The notes below the pieces were generated by a model. The model was given only the letters and a program-made list of their open reading frames with translations. It was not told the DNA's origin and searched no databases. A stretch of 64,000 nt of DNA, taken from assembly GCF_034190915.1 (NCBI RefSeq), contig NW_026947485.1, forward strand, positions 35,911,519 to 35,975,518, read 5' to 3'. The stretch comes from Cavia porcellus (taxonomy: Eukaryota > Chordata > Mammalia > Rodentia > Caviidae). Position numbers and translations under genes: made by a program. Below, piece by piece: positions 12,940-23,875 of this stretch. The stretch's first letter is position 1. The number at the start of each line of letters is the position of its first letter.

Positions 12940-13535
12940 CCACCAATTTATAATCTATAAAGCAAAGTGAAAAAACCTGACAGATATGGCCTAAATCAAG
13001 TAGTTAACTTTAAAATCACTCAGACATATTCAGATGTGAGAATAGCAGCATTCCTTCTGTGATATTCCTCCCCAAAAAATGTATAATGTGACTCCAATCA
13101 TGAGGCAACATCAGCCACACCCAGGTGAGAGGCGGTCTACAAAACAACAAATTTTGAAAGTTGAGAGTAAAACAAAACAAAAAACCAGAAGAACTGGTCC
13201 AAATTGAAGGAAACAAAAAGGATACAATAACTAAATACAGTGTATAATCCTACACTGGATCCTTTTGCTATAAAATACATCATTGGGATAATTAGCACAA
13301 TTTGAACAAGGATTGGAAGGTAGCAATGGCCATTTTCCCCATTCTGATGGTGTACTGGTCATGCAGGAGGCTGTTCTTGCTTGGGGAATTTGGGGTGATG
13401 GGAGTGATGTTGGCAGCTCTCAAATGGTTCAGGAAAAATATTGATTTGTAGTATTCTTCAAACTTTTCCATAAACTTGAAATTTTTCAATATTCAAAGGA
13501 ATTAAATTTTTTTAAAGTGACTGAGCCTAAAGGAA
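12940..13535 (+). mobile_element. L1M 3'UTR/3' end fragment
   Basis: It resembles the 3'UTR of old L1M subfamilies: 'agatatggcctaaatcaagtagttaac', 'caataactaaatacagtgta.aatcctacactggatcc', 'cattgggataattagcacaatttgaacaagga', 'ctctcaaatggttcaggaaaaat' and 'acttttccataaacttgaaatttttcaa'. It ends near an A/T-rich tail at 13500-13515. Confidence 0.75.
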
Positions 13536-13837
13536 ATTTTTCTTTAATAAATAAAGAAATAGTGAAGACAATCTTGAAGAAATGGTAGATAAAAGGACTT
13601 GTTCTACTAGAATCATGAAAATGTTATCAATTTAAAGAAATGATATGCAATTGATCAGAAGAACAAAGAGTTCACAAGCAGACCCATATATATGTGGACT
13701 GTTAATTTATGACAGAGTTTCCATTGCAAGTGGAAGGCAAAGAATGATCTTCAAAAAAGTAATAATAATAATGCCAGGTCACTTGACCCTACCTTACTCC
13801 ACACTCAACTTGAATGTCATTTAAACAAGTAAAACAC

Positions 13838-14070
13838 AATGGGACATGATTCACACACTGGTAGTCTCAGCACTATGGCAGACAGAGGCAGGAAGATTGA
13901 TAGTTCAAGCCCAGCCTGAGCAACTCACTGACGTAGTGGGATGTTGTCTCAAAATAAAAAATAAAACAAGGTTGGCAAGGTAGCTCAGTGAGAAGACCCT
14001 GGGTTCAGTTCCCAAGACAGTGCCACCATGGATCAGAAGGAAGCAAAGAAGGAACAAAGAAGAAAGAAAG
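13838..14070 (+). repeat. B1-ID composite SINE
   Basis: A B1-like half ('gggacatgattcacacactggtagtctcagcactatggcagacagaggcaggaagattgatagttcaagcccagcctgagcaac') is followed by an A-rich linker. Then comes an ID-like half ('ggttggcaaggtagctcagtg...gaccctgggttcagttccca', a B box). An AAGAAGGAA-rich tail follows. Such fused B1+ID SINEs are typical of squirrel-, dormouse- and beaver-type rodents rather than mouse or rat. Confidence 0.8.
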
Positions 14071-14153
14071 GTCACTAGAGCTTCTAGAATATACTATAGA
14101 ATAGCATCATTACCTCATTTGTAAGGAAATACTTCTTTAAAAAATACAAAAAC

Positions 14154-14254
14154 ATCGTAAGGGGCCGGGGATTTAGGTCAGCAGTGTAAGCGCCTGCTTT
14201 GCAAGTGCGTCGTGAGTTCAATCTCCGATACCCCCCCAAAAAAATCATAAGGGG
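14154..14254 (+). repeat. ID SINE with flanking target-site duplication
   Basis: This is a tRNA-like ID element with A box ('ggggatttaggtcagcagtgtaagcgcctgc') and B box ('gagttcaatctccgat'), followed by a C- then A-rich tail. It is bounded by an 11-bp duplication, ATCGTAAGGGG at 14154-14164 and ATCATAAGGGG at 14244-14254, which differ at one base. The shared GGGG means the exact 5' end of the SINE is ambiguous by four bases. It sits inside the old L1M. Confidence 0.85.
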
Positions 14255-15164
14255 AAAAGTTAATACATATAATCACTCTAAGGTTTTGTCCCTCAAGATC
14301 CTTTAAAAGAGAAGATACCCGTGAAGTATAGCCAACAAAGTTCTCGTATCTTGCATATATAAACAACTACAAATCAGTAAGAAAATGACAACAGAAAAGT
14401 GGGAAAGCAACTAAAGTAGCATTTCAAAAACTGTAATGGAATGACCAACAAGCATATGAAATACACACAATGGTGTTGATGATACTAATTAGAGAAATGC
14501 AAATTAAATTCACAGAATACTACCATTTATCCTCCAGAATGGCAAAAACTAAAAAGGTGGAACATATAGATTATTGACAAGGATTCAAAGCAATTAGCTT
14601 GTATTACAGTGCTAGTAAGAGTATTAATTGGCACAACTAATTTGGAGGTCCACTTAGCATTTTTTATTAAGACTCACACATACATAAATTATAAAAGGAT
14701 ACAATACCCAGCAATAGCATTCCTATTTATCATGAGATAGATATGCGCCTAGACAATGTTCAGTAGCATCATTCACAATACCTATGAAGTAAAAGCAACA
14801 CACATTCTAATAAAGGTATGAGGCTTATGGAACATTATGCATATTATACAATAATATGAATTATGGCTACACACTTACACATGGATGAGTCTTACAATCT
14901 TGAGCAGAAGTGAAATACTGAAGACTATATTATATAATTCCATCTACATACATTTCCTAAGAGTGTTAGAGTTGGATACTGCCACAGTAATAGTACTAAG
15001 CAAGGTAGTGTTTCATTAATGGACAGGAGTTACCTTTCTAGGGATCAGTGGTTTCCTGATTGGAAAGGACCATAAATGAGACTTCTAGGGTCCTATTAAT
15101 ATTCCATTTCTTTGTCTTAATGGGTACATTTAATTTGTTTGTTTGTTGTTGTGTGTGTGTTTTG

Positions 15165-15278
15165 AAATGAGTTATCATTAGGTTGTCTAGGCTGGTCTTG
15201 AATTTGTAAGTAAATGATCCTCCTGCTTCAGCCTTCTAAATAGCTGGAATAGCTTGTCACAGAGCCTGGCTGGTATAC
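15165..15278 (-). repeat. B1-type SINE, degraded
   Basis: The plus strand reads as B1 complement: 'ttgtctaggctggtcttgaatttg', 'gatcctcctgcttcagccttctaaatagctggaatagcttgtcacagagcctggc'. It is preceded by GTTT and TG repeats (15136-15163) that are the complement of the tail. Many substitutions mark it as an old copy. Confidence 0.75.
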
Positions 15279-15469
15279 TGAACATTGAGTAATTCACTGA
15301 GCCATACATTTGTGGATATTTCACTGTGTTTCTGATACAGTAAAAAGATGTGGGAATACATGTAAACAGGTCAGGGTTATCCCTATGACAGTCATTCCCT
15401 TTATGACAACTGCCAGTAACTGACATTGAAAGGTATTTAACTTTATTGAACATTTTATATACATTAACG

Positions 15470-15580
15470 ACAGATACTCATATCATTCCCACTTTACAGA
15501 CAGGGAATCTGAGGCCTAAAGGTTAACTTGCCAGCAGTTATACAGCTAGTAAGCAGCAACACAGTCCTATCCTTCCGGGA
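15470..15580 (-). repeat. MIR SINE fragment
   Basis: The plus strand shows the complement of the MIR core: 'attcccactttacagacagggaatctgaggcc' then 'ttaacttgccagcagttatacagctagtaa'. This matches the standard 'cccattttacagatgagg...acttgcccaaggtcacacagctagtaag' pattern. Confidence 0.75.
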
Positions 15581-15949
15581 AGTCCAGCTCTTACCCCGTG
15601 TCCATTGGGCTCCTCTAGAAACCCAACCCTGATGCTAGATCTTCAGGGCACCCCTGTTTAACTCCAACGCCCTCACTCCCATGACCCTAGGGTCTAGGAC
15701 ACCATATTGCACAGTGTAATCCTTCAAGAAAGACTGAGCTAAATGAATAATGATTACATTCCCTTCTCTCCATTTGGTTCCCCTACTGTACTGGGTGCAA
15801 TAGCTCAAAATGTCTGGGTTTTTTGCAAAATTGCCGAAGTTTCAAGCAGAGGGAAAATGACTGGAGAGCCTCCTGCCTGTGGCTGATGCTAATTTTGCTC
15901 GCTGGAGTCTGTCAGGCAAATTCCCTACTTCCTTTTTTGCTTTCCCTCA

Positions 15950-16150
15950 GCTCCAAGACATCTGCCTTGCCTGCCCGCGTGCCTCTCCCCGCCTGCCTCC
16001 AGGAAGCACGAGATGGAGACGCAGTCGGGCTGGTGCTGCTGCGCTCCCGCCTCTCTGCCGCGGGAGGATGTCCCAGGTGCAGCCCCTCGGCGGCCCCAGG
16101 TGGGCCGGCAGGGTGCAGGGCGCAGAGCCCAAGCCTTCTAAATAAAACCC
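15950..16150 (+). promoter_or_regulatory. Small CpG cluster, candidate promoter / first exon
   Basis: About sixteen CpG dinucleotides fall in 200 bases, against AT-rich, CpG-poor surroundings. Two ATGs in acceptable contexts lie here: 16013 (GAGATGG) and 16068 (AGGATGT). Both frames stay open to a possible CCCAG|GTGGGC donor at 16099/16100. The first gives METQSGWCCC... with phase 0, the second MSQVQPLGGP with phase 2. The next exon-like block downstream (20089-20185) is compatible only with the phase-2 option in its second frame. This may be a first exon of an unrecognised gene, or merely a GC-rich block. Confidence 0.35.
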
Positions 16151-17030
16151 CCGGGCCACGTGGCTGCTGGCTTCCAAGGACTTCTGAGGCAAAAAGATTT
16201 GGAGAAAAGTGGCAGTTGGTCTGGAGCTTTCAGGCCCTGTTCAGCGATGATGTGTTACTTTGAAGCCAGGCTCCTCAATAATGTAGACGCAGAGCCCTGA
16301 GTGGGGCTCCAGGAAAGATCACCACCTCGGCTTTGCCACCTGCCTTCATCATGTACCTTTTTCTTATTGCTAGAAGATTAAAAATAAGCAGCAGCCTTGG
16401 GGGAGGGGGGAGAAGAAGAAGAAATCAGAGTTCCAGAACTTGACACACATTTTCCTGGATGACTTTGGCCAACAATCTCAAGTTGTCCCAAAGCGCTAAT
16501 TATTTATAATTCCCCTACCTATCCTATCCCTCAGTTCTCACCAATGGACCGCTGATGCTTTTGACTTTTTGACGGCCCGCTCTGTCCATTTCCCATCACC
16601 TACATCTGAGTCCAGGCACCAATGGATTCCTCCCTCACCCACTTAATTTTCCCAGCCTTGGGGAACCATCCGTTAGGCTCTGACAACCTTTCAGAGCCAG
16701 GCACTTGAGCCAATCCATTGTTTTATGAATAGCTCGAAGCCACATAAATAATGTCCTTAGAATGAGGATTATAGGCACTAAAAAGGTTACAGGTGGTCTA
16801 TAATCTCCTTCAGGAAGATCTCCATAAATCTGTGGAGGGTGATGTAAAAGGGTCACGTCTCTTCCAGTTTGTTTTTTCCATAATTTCTCACTCCAGAGTG
16901 CAATAATAATGTTCACTATGGCCTGTCCAAGAGGAGCATTTCTTTCTTGACAGATCCTGAGTTTGTTCAAGTAGGAGGTGGAACAGTCCTTCAGGGGGCA
17001 AGAGCCCCCTTCCCCACCCAGAGTGAATCC
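16151..17030. other. Noncoding stretch, possibly regulatory
   Basis: Unique-looking sequence downstream of the CpG cluster. 16380-16580 includes an (AAG)n-like run and an AT-rich 'aagcgctaattatttataattc' block. A 111-residue minus-strand open frame (16635-16970) resembles no family I know and is probably chance. Confidence 0.4.
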
Positions 17031-17034
17031 TGGT

Positions 17035-17370
17035 TAACCTAAGCCAACCGTGGTAACTCCAGCTTTCTTGCCAATGATTGGCTTAGTAGTGGGGATGTAA
17101 AACTTCTGGCCCTGAAATAGGAAGTCTTCTGGGTGCTTCTGGGAAAGACAGAAAGGGACACTGAGGCCCTCAATGGCCTCTGATGTTGTGTGAGTGTACA
17201 AGAGCTGGAGCTTCAGTGGCTACACTGTGATTGTGGAGTGACAAGCCTAAGGACCAAAATGGAGGCATGGGAGATGGCAGAGACGAGATTTGTTTTAGGA
17301 TATTGTTGAGTTGCTGAATTAATCAGTTGAAACTATTCTATCCTTAGACTTCTGGTTATAAGAAACAATG
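17035..17370 (+). repeat. Ancient LTR-like interspersed repeat (MLT/MER type)
   Basis: 'taagccaaccgtggtaactccagctttcttgccaatgattggcttag.agtggggatgtaa' followed by 'ggcttctgggaaagac'-like and 'agttgctgaattaa' segments is reminiscent of old mammalian LTR consensuses of the MLT/MER group. I recognise the pattern but cannot name the subfamily. Confidence 0.4.
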
Positions 17371-17639
17371 GGTTTTTCCTTTTCATTTATGTGGTTGGTT
17401 TGGGTTCTCTGTGTTTGCGAGTTGAAAAGCTCCTGATATATCTGCCTTTGGCAAAGCTTCGGTTCTGTCTGGCTTCCAGGTCTCCTTCCTTCATCAGGAG
17501 ACCGGCTCCAGGCCAGCTTTCTCCCTAGCAGGGGCACAGGGTTTTGCTGATGTCTTTATAACATCTCCCCTGAATCTTTCTCATCAAGTTCTTGGTCAAG
17601 GTTAGGTCTTAGCTGCTAGTCATGGAAATGAGCAGTGTT

Positions 17640-18205
17640 AAATGAAGTCTCCAGGGACATCAGACTCATACAGCAAATGGGCAAAGGATCCGAATAGGTA
17701 TTTCTCCACACACACAAAACAAAACAAAACAAAACAAAATAAAGAGTGGTCAGTGAACACAAGAAAAGTCGCTCAACATCCACTCATCATTAGGGAACTG
17801 CAAATTAAAATCACAATATGGTGCCACTTCACACTCACTAAGATAGCTGTGATTGAAAGATAAGAATGAGTGTCAGAGATGATGTGGCAAAATTAGAGCT
17901 CGGACCTTGAGAGTGAGAAGGTGTGGTGGAGAAGCTGCTCTGGAAAACAGTCCAGAAGCTCCGAAGGGCAACCATGGAGTCAGCATATGATCCAACAGTT
18001 CTATCCCTGTGAATGAGACAATGAGAACATTGGCCCATGTAGAAACTTGTGATGAACATTTACAGAACCGCTATTTACAGTCAGTAAGTAAAAAAATCCA
18101 AATCTCTATCTGTTGATAAATGGATAAGCAAAATATGCTAGGTCCATAAAATTGGATATTACTTACTACTTTTTATAGTGAATTTGTTTTGGAAGTTTTG
18201 AATTT
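17640..18205 (+). mobile_element. L1M ORF2/3' fragment
   Basis: Decayed L1 3' ORF2 on the plus strand: 'gcaaatgggcaaaggatccgaataggtatttctccaca' (the WAKDPNRYFS frame), 'gctcaacatccactcatcattagggaactgcaaattaaaatcacaatatggtgccactt' and 'gaaaacagtccagaagctcc'. An (AAAAC)n expansion lies at 17715-17740. It continues at 18880 after an unrelated insert and a B1. Confidence 0.8.
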
Positions 18206-18309
18206 AGGACATGAAGTTAATGAAAAGACCAATTGATTATTCTTATTTCAGAGACGATAAAATGTGACTCACATAAAAACAGTAAGTCTTTAAACTCTTC
18301 GACCTTGTT
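18206..18309. other. Short unassigned spacer within L1M remains
   Basis: AT-rich, nothing recognised. Confidence 0.3.
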
Positions 18310-18455
18310 TTGCTTTGTTGTGACACAGTCTCTTTATGTAGTTCAGAATTGAACTCACTATATTGTCCAGCCTGACCTCAAACTCACAACAATCCCGCTG
18401 CCTCAGCCCCCTGAATGCTGAGATTACAGGGTGCACCACCATGCCTGACTAGTCT
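18310..18455 (-). repeat. B1-type SINE
   Basis: The plus strand is B1 complement: 'gtctctttatgtagttcagaattgaactcactatattgtccagcctgacctcaaactcacaacaatcc' and 'ctgagattacagggtgcaccaccatgcctgact'. A weak duplication may be agtcttt before (about 18288) and after (about 18450). Confidence 0.85.
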
Positions 18456-18879
18456 TTGACATTCTTGAAACATTTTAGTGTTAAGATGTTTTAATTATCC
18501 AAAAGATCTCATTTAAATTAACTTTTTCAGGATGTCTAGAAATGCAGGTGAATATTCACATGTCAAGGACACTGCCAAACTTGATTTTTTAAAAAGTTAT
18601 GTGAGAAAGGCCAGGAAACAATACTTAGAAATTACACATGCATTTGTGCTTGTGCAGTTAGAAATGGGCACGTCAGAAATAATCCAGTGGGTAATTTACC
18701 AACTTTGCATTTTACTTTTATTACCAACTTAATATTGAGTTAACAAAAATTAAGGAATGGTAAAAAAGGAGGTCTCTGGCACTTAAAGGTTATATCTCAG
18801 GTAATATCAATAAAAGCAAAAAAGTATTGGTAAAAATTGTTTGATTACTTATCTGATTATTATAAGAGCCCTCACATAT
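18456..18879. other. Unassigned AT-rich stretch
   Basis: No repeat family or gene recognised. It may be decayed LINE sequence joining the two L1M pieces. Confidence 0.35.
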
Positions 18880-19115
18880 GGTACATTTGTAATGCTAAAA
18901 TGAATGAAAATTATGTTAAACGTAATGGGATGTTATTTAATAAAAAGAAATGATGTCTTAATGCACTTTATGAGATAGATGCGTCTTGAAATCATGCTAA
19001 GTGAAAGAAGCCAGTCATGAAAGCACACATGCTCTATTGTGTGATTCCTTCTGTATGAAACGTGAAACAGACAAATCCCCAGGGCCCAGGTGGAAGAGGG
19101 GTGACAGCTAAAGAG
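18880..19115 (+). mobile_element. L1M 3' fragment (continuation)
   Basis: 'tgggatgttatttaataaaaagaaatgatgtc', 'atgctaagtgaaagaagccagtcatgaaagcac' and 'gattccttctgtatgaaacgtgaaacagacaaatccc' match the 3' region of old L1 elements (AAGTGAAATAAGCCAG..., ATTCCATTTATATGAAATGTCCAGAATAGGCAAATCC). Confidence 0.7.
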
Positions 19116-20088
19116 TAACAAGGCTTCTGTACCGTCTCATCAGGAGTCAGGGCTTTGACATAGGATTCAAAGGGAACACGATTCAGGCTCTAGTACTTGT
19201 CCTGGCATCTGTCCTGCTTTCCATACTCTGGGCTAAATCTGCTGCTTTCTCTTCTGCTCTACTGACCACTTTCGACTGCCCTCAACCACCCCCACACCAG
19301 CCTTGGTCAGCTTTTCTTCACATTATAGGGTCTGTTGATATTGATCATCTGTACCCTGCCCTGCTCAGCAGACACGGGATCATGCTATGTAAACCTGAAT
19401 GCACACGTGCAGCCTCATGTCCCAATGAGTCTTCGTGTTCTCAGTTCTGCAGATGTGTGCAGGAGCTTGTGAGAAGCCATAAGCAGGGCTCTGGAAAAGG
19501 ATTTTGCTTCCATGATGCTAGGAGCAAGTGTTTTGCTAGAACAGTGGCGTGCTGTGCTTGACTGGCTGGACAGATTGCACCTACATGCATGGCCTTCCCC
19601 ACCCCGGCACATCCCCTTCCAGGCTACTGTGGGTTATTGCCAGGAGCCCAAGTCAACACTGTACCTCCTGAGATTAAAGACCTGGCTTCTCCTTCCACAG
19701 CCAGCAATGCATTCTAGGTGCCTCAGTAGATTAGCACTTGCCTGGGCTGCTACCCTCTCCCTCCGCTGTGTATCTGCTTTTCCTCCTAGAGTTCCTGTTT
19801 CCTGTACCTCCCAAATTAGTATCATCTGTGAATTTCATTGCTTGCTCTTTCCCTGGCTTCTCCCAGCTCATTAACAGGAATGAGAGTGTAAGACCACCTT
19901 CTGTCACAGCAAGAGACACAGTGCTGGGCTGGGGATCTGAGCCATGAGTCTTTGCTGAGATGGGGGAGAAAATCTCAAAGCCCTTGAGAAACTGCAGGTG
20001 AAGCTTCAGAGTCAACAGTGGTGGTAAGAGTTACTCCCTGGACCTGCAGGTGACCTGACACTTCCTCAGTCTGAACAACTTTCCGCAG
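19116..20088. other. Noncoding stretch upstream of an exon-like block
   Basis: Unique sequence with balanced composition. Plus-strand open frame 19512-19874 (120 residues) is Leu/Pro/Trp-rich, shares its DNA with frames on the other strand and has no recognisable domain. No repeat is recognised. 20061-20088 is the pyrimidine tract of the next feature. Confidence 0.4.
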
Positions 20089-20185
20089 GCCAGAGCATAG
20101 TGTCCATGGGCACCATAACGTCTCCTGTCAGCGCGGTGAAAGGCCGCATGTCCCACCTGTCTCAGGCTCAGCAGGTCCTGTCCAG
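20089..20185 (+). other. Candidate internal exon (97 bp), gene not recognised
   Basis: Acceptor 'cttcctcagtctgaacaactttccgcag' is followed by 97 bases and the donor TCCAG|GTAAGAG at 20186. The block is richer in CpG than its flanks. Frame 3 (two bases carried over from the previous exon) is open, starts QSIVSMGTITSPVSAVKGR and has a polar, helix-compatible end. Frame 2 is also open; frame 1 hits TAG at once. If coding it would have phase 2 at its start and phase 1 or 2 at its end depending on frame. I do not recognise the peptide. No partner exon is certain within the window; the CpG cluster at 15950-16150 is the nearest candidate upstream. It could also be a lncRNA exon or chance. Confidence 0.35.
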
Positions 20186-20464
20186 GTAAGAGCGTGTCCA
20201 CCCTTAAGGGCTTCTTAGCGGCCCTGGTTTAAAAAAAAAGTTATCTATCAACCATTTGCATTTTAATGCAATTCCCTATCATTTTATTTCGCTGGGGTTA
20301 GTGTGAGGGTTGACAGAACGTTAAATAGGTAATTAAATAATTTAAAAACTTCAAATCTTTGAGGGAAAAATATTTAGTTCCACAGATCAAAATGTGCTCA
20401 AGATGAGATGCAAGCAAAAACCGTTCCATTTTTAAATGGGATTACATCAATTTCAATAGTAATT

Positions 20465-21660
20465 TTTCTTTTAACAACTTTATTGAAATGTAATTCACAT
20501 ACCATATAATTTGAATTGTGTGTTTGGTACAATTTGAATATGCCATCCAAGTGTGCCTTTCCTGGTCTTTTAGTTACAGAATTGTGCAACTGAAACCACA
20601 ATCTAATGTCAGAGTATTTTCGTTACCCCAAAATGAAACCCATGACCATTAACAAATTCTGTTTTCCTCAAATTGTTATTATCGTGTTGCTAACCATAAA
20701 CCTACTTTCTGTCTCTATAAATTTGTCTATTCTGAACATTTCATATGCATGGAATTATAGAAAGTGTGATCTTTCTGTGACTGGCTTCTTTCACTTAGCA
20801 TGATGTTTTCAAGACTCTCCTATCATAGATCACATGGCTTAGAATTTCACTCCTTTTTATTGTTAAACATTACATTGGTTGGGTATATCAGATCCTGCTA
20901 CCATATTCTGTTGACTACTCTGAGCATCCTGCTGTGAACATTTGTCTGTAAGTTCTTGCGAGAACCTTTTCATTTTTCCTGAGTGTGGGCATGGAATGGA
21001 ATTCCCATGTCATATGTGACCTTGCTTCAGATCTTGAACTGCCCAGCTGTCTCTCAAAGTGGCTGCACCATTTTACATTTCCACTTGCAACATATGAGTT
21101 TAAATCTCTCCACAATCTCATCAGAACTTATTGACCTTTATTTTGATTATAGCCATCTAAGTTGGAATGTAGTGATATTATATTGGGATTTTGATTTGCA
21201 TTTCCCAGATAGCTAATTATGCGGATCTTTTGTGTATCTATTAGCCAGCTGTGTATCGTTTTTGAAGAAATATCTATCCAGATCCTTTGCCTTTTTTAAA
21301 AAATTGAGTTACTCATCTTTTATTATTGTAAGAACTCTATACATTGTAGAAACAAATGTCTTATCAGACATAAGACTCATAAATATTTTTCCCAACTTGT
21401 GCACTGTCTTTTCACCTTCTTGCACCACAGATGATTTTAACCTTTATGAATTCCAATTTATCTTTTGGTTTTGCTTGTGGTTGTGGTGTCATATCTAAGA
21501 AACCATTGTTGAAATTAAGGCTACAAAGACTTATGCCTATGCTTTCTAAGAGTTCTATACTTTTCTTCTAATCAGTACTTACATTTAGACTTGTGATTAA
21601 CTTTAAGGTCCAATTTTCTACATGGTATAAAGAAGGGTCCAATATTCTTCTGTTCCATAT
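20465..21660 (-). mobile_element. L1M 3' half, minus strand
   Basis: The plus strand reads as complement of L1 ORF2/3'UTR: 'ttaacaactttattgaaatgtaattcacataccatataatttg', 'cttctttcacttagcatgatgttttcaagactctcc', 'ctgctgtgaacatttgtctgtaag', 'tttacatttccacttgcaacatatgag', 'ttgatttgcatttcccagatagctaattatg' and 'ttatcagacataagactcataaatatttttcccaacttgtgcactgtctttt'. It is a long copy with frequent substitutions and no open reverse-transcriptase frame. Confidence 0.88.
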
Positions 21661-23080
21661 GTAGTCTTCAAAATCCTGAGGTTAACTCAGGTTGCAACCC
21701 ATAGCTTGGCCCATGTCCACCTCCCAGGGCACCTAAGGGCAAATGAAAGTTACCTGTGGTATCACTTGGGGGAAGACATGGATTGGAAGTGTGAGATAAA
21801 GACCTGACATCAGTGGGCTGGCTTTGGATTTGAGCTGGAGACGTCGCTTTGGTGGCTGCCCACTCCACTCCTCTTTGGCTGCCTGGGGACACCACTACAC
21901 TAGGGGACAGACACGTTGGCTTTTCACAGATACTGACAGTGAAGTTACGCTTTGGTGCTCTGGACCTTGGCCGAGCCCTACCTGGTGGAGACAGCTCAGG
22001 CATGCTGCTTCCTATGTTGCCAGTGCCATTCCGGCTGCTGCTCCAGGTGTCTCGCCTGTGTCGCCTCAGTCTCCAGGCTGCTTGTTAGCACTGCTGGATC
22101 TCATGTGGTGGGCATTAGCAGCAGCCCTAGTCTGTCCCAGTTCCTTGCATGGCGGGGGTGGGGGGGCTGGAAGCAGCCAGGGTGAGTGGCAAGTCTGGGG
22201 CGAGGCATTAGAGCAGGGACACTAATCATGGGCCAAGGAGGATGGTAGAGGGCAAAGCAGGGCTGGAAGAGGAGAGACTTACAGGGAAATGGTGGGCTAT
22301 AATCCTCCTCCACCCATGGTCTGACACACGCACCTGTGCTCAGAAGTGCAGTGCCCCTTCTCCACCAGTGGTATGCAGTGTGTGTGTGCGCATGCGTGCA
22401 TGCATGTGTGTGTGACAGACAGACATGCAGCTACCTTGATGTCTCCCTTTCTTCTGTGCTTGTCCACCCCTGTCAAGGGTGAAACTCGTGCTGAGGGCGC
22501 CTACCTGTTCTACTCAGTCCTCCAGGGAGGCCCGCAAGCGTCACTAATCACCTGACCGTATCAGCTCTTCCAAACCAGAAGACTTGGGTTTTGGTTGATC
22601 AGGCTTCCAAGCCTCACCATTGAAGGGACTGATGTGAGCATCTCAGGGACTTCACAGGGGTGGGGAGGCAGAAGGGAGGGCAGGGTAGGAAGGGGCTATA
22701 TTTTCCTTACTGCACAGACTCATGTTGGACAGCATCTCACTGTCAACCCCAAACAGGCTCAGCCTGGCCCCCAAACCCACAGCAGTAAATCTTCCTGAAG
22801 CCCCTGACTCTGGTGTCTGCCTTGGATCTGTCCTGTCTGTGCCAACCTATAGTTGGATGAGCAGCCAAATTGAGCCACACTGCCTGGATACCCTTGGAAA
22901 TTAGCTGCCTGAAGGCTTTATCCATATGGGGCCTGCAAAGGGCTGGAATTAGACCTTCCCTGCCTCTAGTCTGACTTCCCACAATGGCCCATTCTCAATT
23001 GGGAATCAGCACCTTTTCTCCGCATGGGCAGGTTGTCTGGGGCTTGCCCTCCTGGCTCCTGTTGGGACAGTCAGGTACTG
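21661..23080. other. GC-moderate noncoding stretch with TG/CATG microsatellite
   Basis: 22377-22412 is an impure TG/CATG alternating purine-pyrimidine tract (gtgtgtgtgcgcatgcgtgcatgcatgtgtgtgtga). 21824-22225 is open on the plus strand (133 residues, Trp/Pro/Leu-rich) but overlaps equally long frames on the other strand and looks like chance in GC-rich DNA. No repeat family is recognised. Confidence 0.45.
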
Positions 23081-23084
23081 CGAG

Positions 23085-23235
23085 TCATGGTGGGCTCAGC
23101 TACTTACTAGCTCTGTGCAGCTGGGCAAGCTATACCTGCCTCAGCTTTCCTACCTGTAAAATGGGAATGATTGAATTTTTCTCACAATGTCAGGATTAAT
23201 GAGTTAATCAGAAAGCTCTTAGGACAGTAATCAGG
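23085..23235 (+). repeat. MIR SINE
   Basis: The plus strand has the full MIR signature: 'gctcagctacttactagctctgtgcagctgggcaagctatacctgcctcagctttcctacctgtaaaatgggaatga...attaatgagtta'. Confidence 0.85.
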
Positions 23236-23689
23236 AAAAGGAAAAGGAAAAGGCTGTCAACATGAGCTTCTGTTTTTACTGATACTTCCTGGGTTTTTGG
23301 CTGCCCCTGTCTCCTCTAGAAGCCTGACAAATGGGCCAAATTATGCTGTCATCCTGTTCCCTACTCCTGTGTGAACCTAAGCTTCTAAAACCAAGCCCTG
23401 CTCTTGGCTCTGTCTCCTCTCAAATTTTCCCTATCCTTTATTAACCTTCCCAGGTGCCTGTCCACACTGAGCCTTGAAGCTGAGATCTGGGCCCTCAATG
23501 CTTCATTGGTTCTGAAGTCCACTTATCTAAAAGCAAAGCTTCTAGACCCGCAGATCAGGCTGGAGCCCATGATTTTAAAAATCCCTGTTTTGTGCCATGT
23601 CATGCATGGTAATGGTGCCATGAGCTGCTTACGACTGATCTTCTCTGCTGCTTGTGTCTTTTCTGTCTGCTCTCAAAATCTTGACTATA

Positions 23690-23875
23690 GCCTGGAATAT
23701 TGGTACATGTGATCCCAGCACTTTGAGAGGCTGAGGCAGGAGGACTGCAAGTTGGAAGCTAGCCTGTGACATTTAGTGACTTAGTAAGACCCCTCTTAAC
23801 ATAAAAAATAAAAAGGACTGAGGCTGTGGCTCAATATGAAGGCCCTGAGTTCAATCCTCAGTATGGGAAAAACCT
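23690..23875 (+). repeat. B1-ID composite SINE
   Basis: A B1 half ('gtgatcccagcactttgagaggctgaggcaggaggactgcaagttggaagctagcctg') is joined through an A-rich linker to an ID half ('ctgaggctgtggctcaatatgaaggccctgagttcaatcctcagta'). No clear duplication is seen. Confidence 0.85.

Larger units (their letters stand above)
13560..15130 (+). mobile_element. L1M ORF2/3' fragment, interrupted by SINEs
   Basis: The plus strand carries decayed L1 ORF2 and 3' sequence. 'acccatatatatgtggactgttaattta' (13680-13710) matches the L1 block 'acccacatatatatggtcaattgatttt'. After two SINEs it resumes with 'gaaatgcaaattaaattcacagaatactaccatt' and 'tcctccagaatggcaaaaac' (14500-14560), then 'acccagcaatagcattcctatttat' (about 14705) and 'gagtcttacaatcttgagcagaagtgaaatactgaagac'. 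It has no open frame and is broken by B1-ID (13838-14070) and ID (14161-14243) insertions. Confidence 0.75.

Noticed and set aside
16635..16970. 111-codon minus-strand frame
   Set aside because: No recognisable family; hydrophobic patches alone are not evidence of a gene.
21824..22225. 133-codon plus-strand frame in GC-rich DNA
   Set aside because: Equally long frames overlap on both strands, and no domain is recognised.
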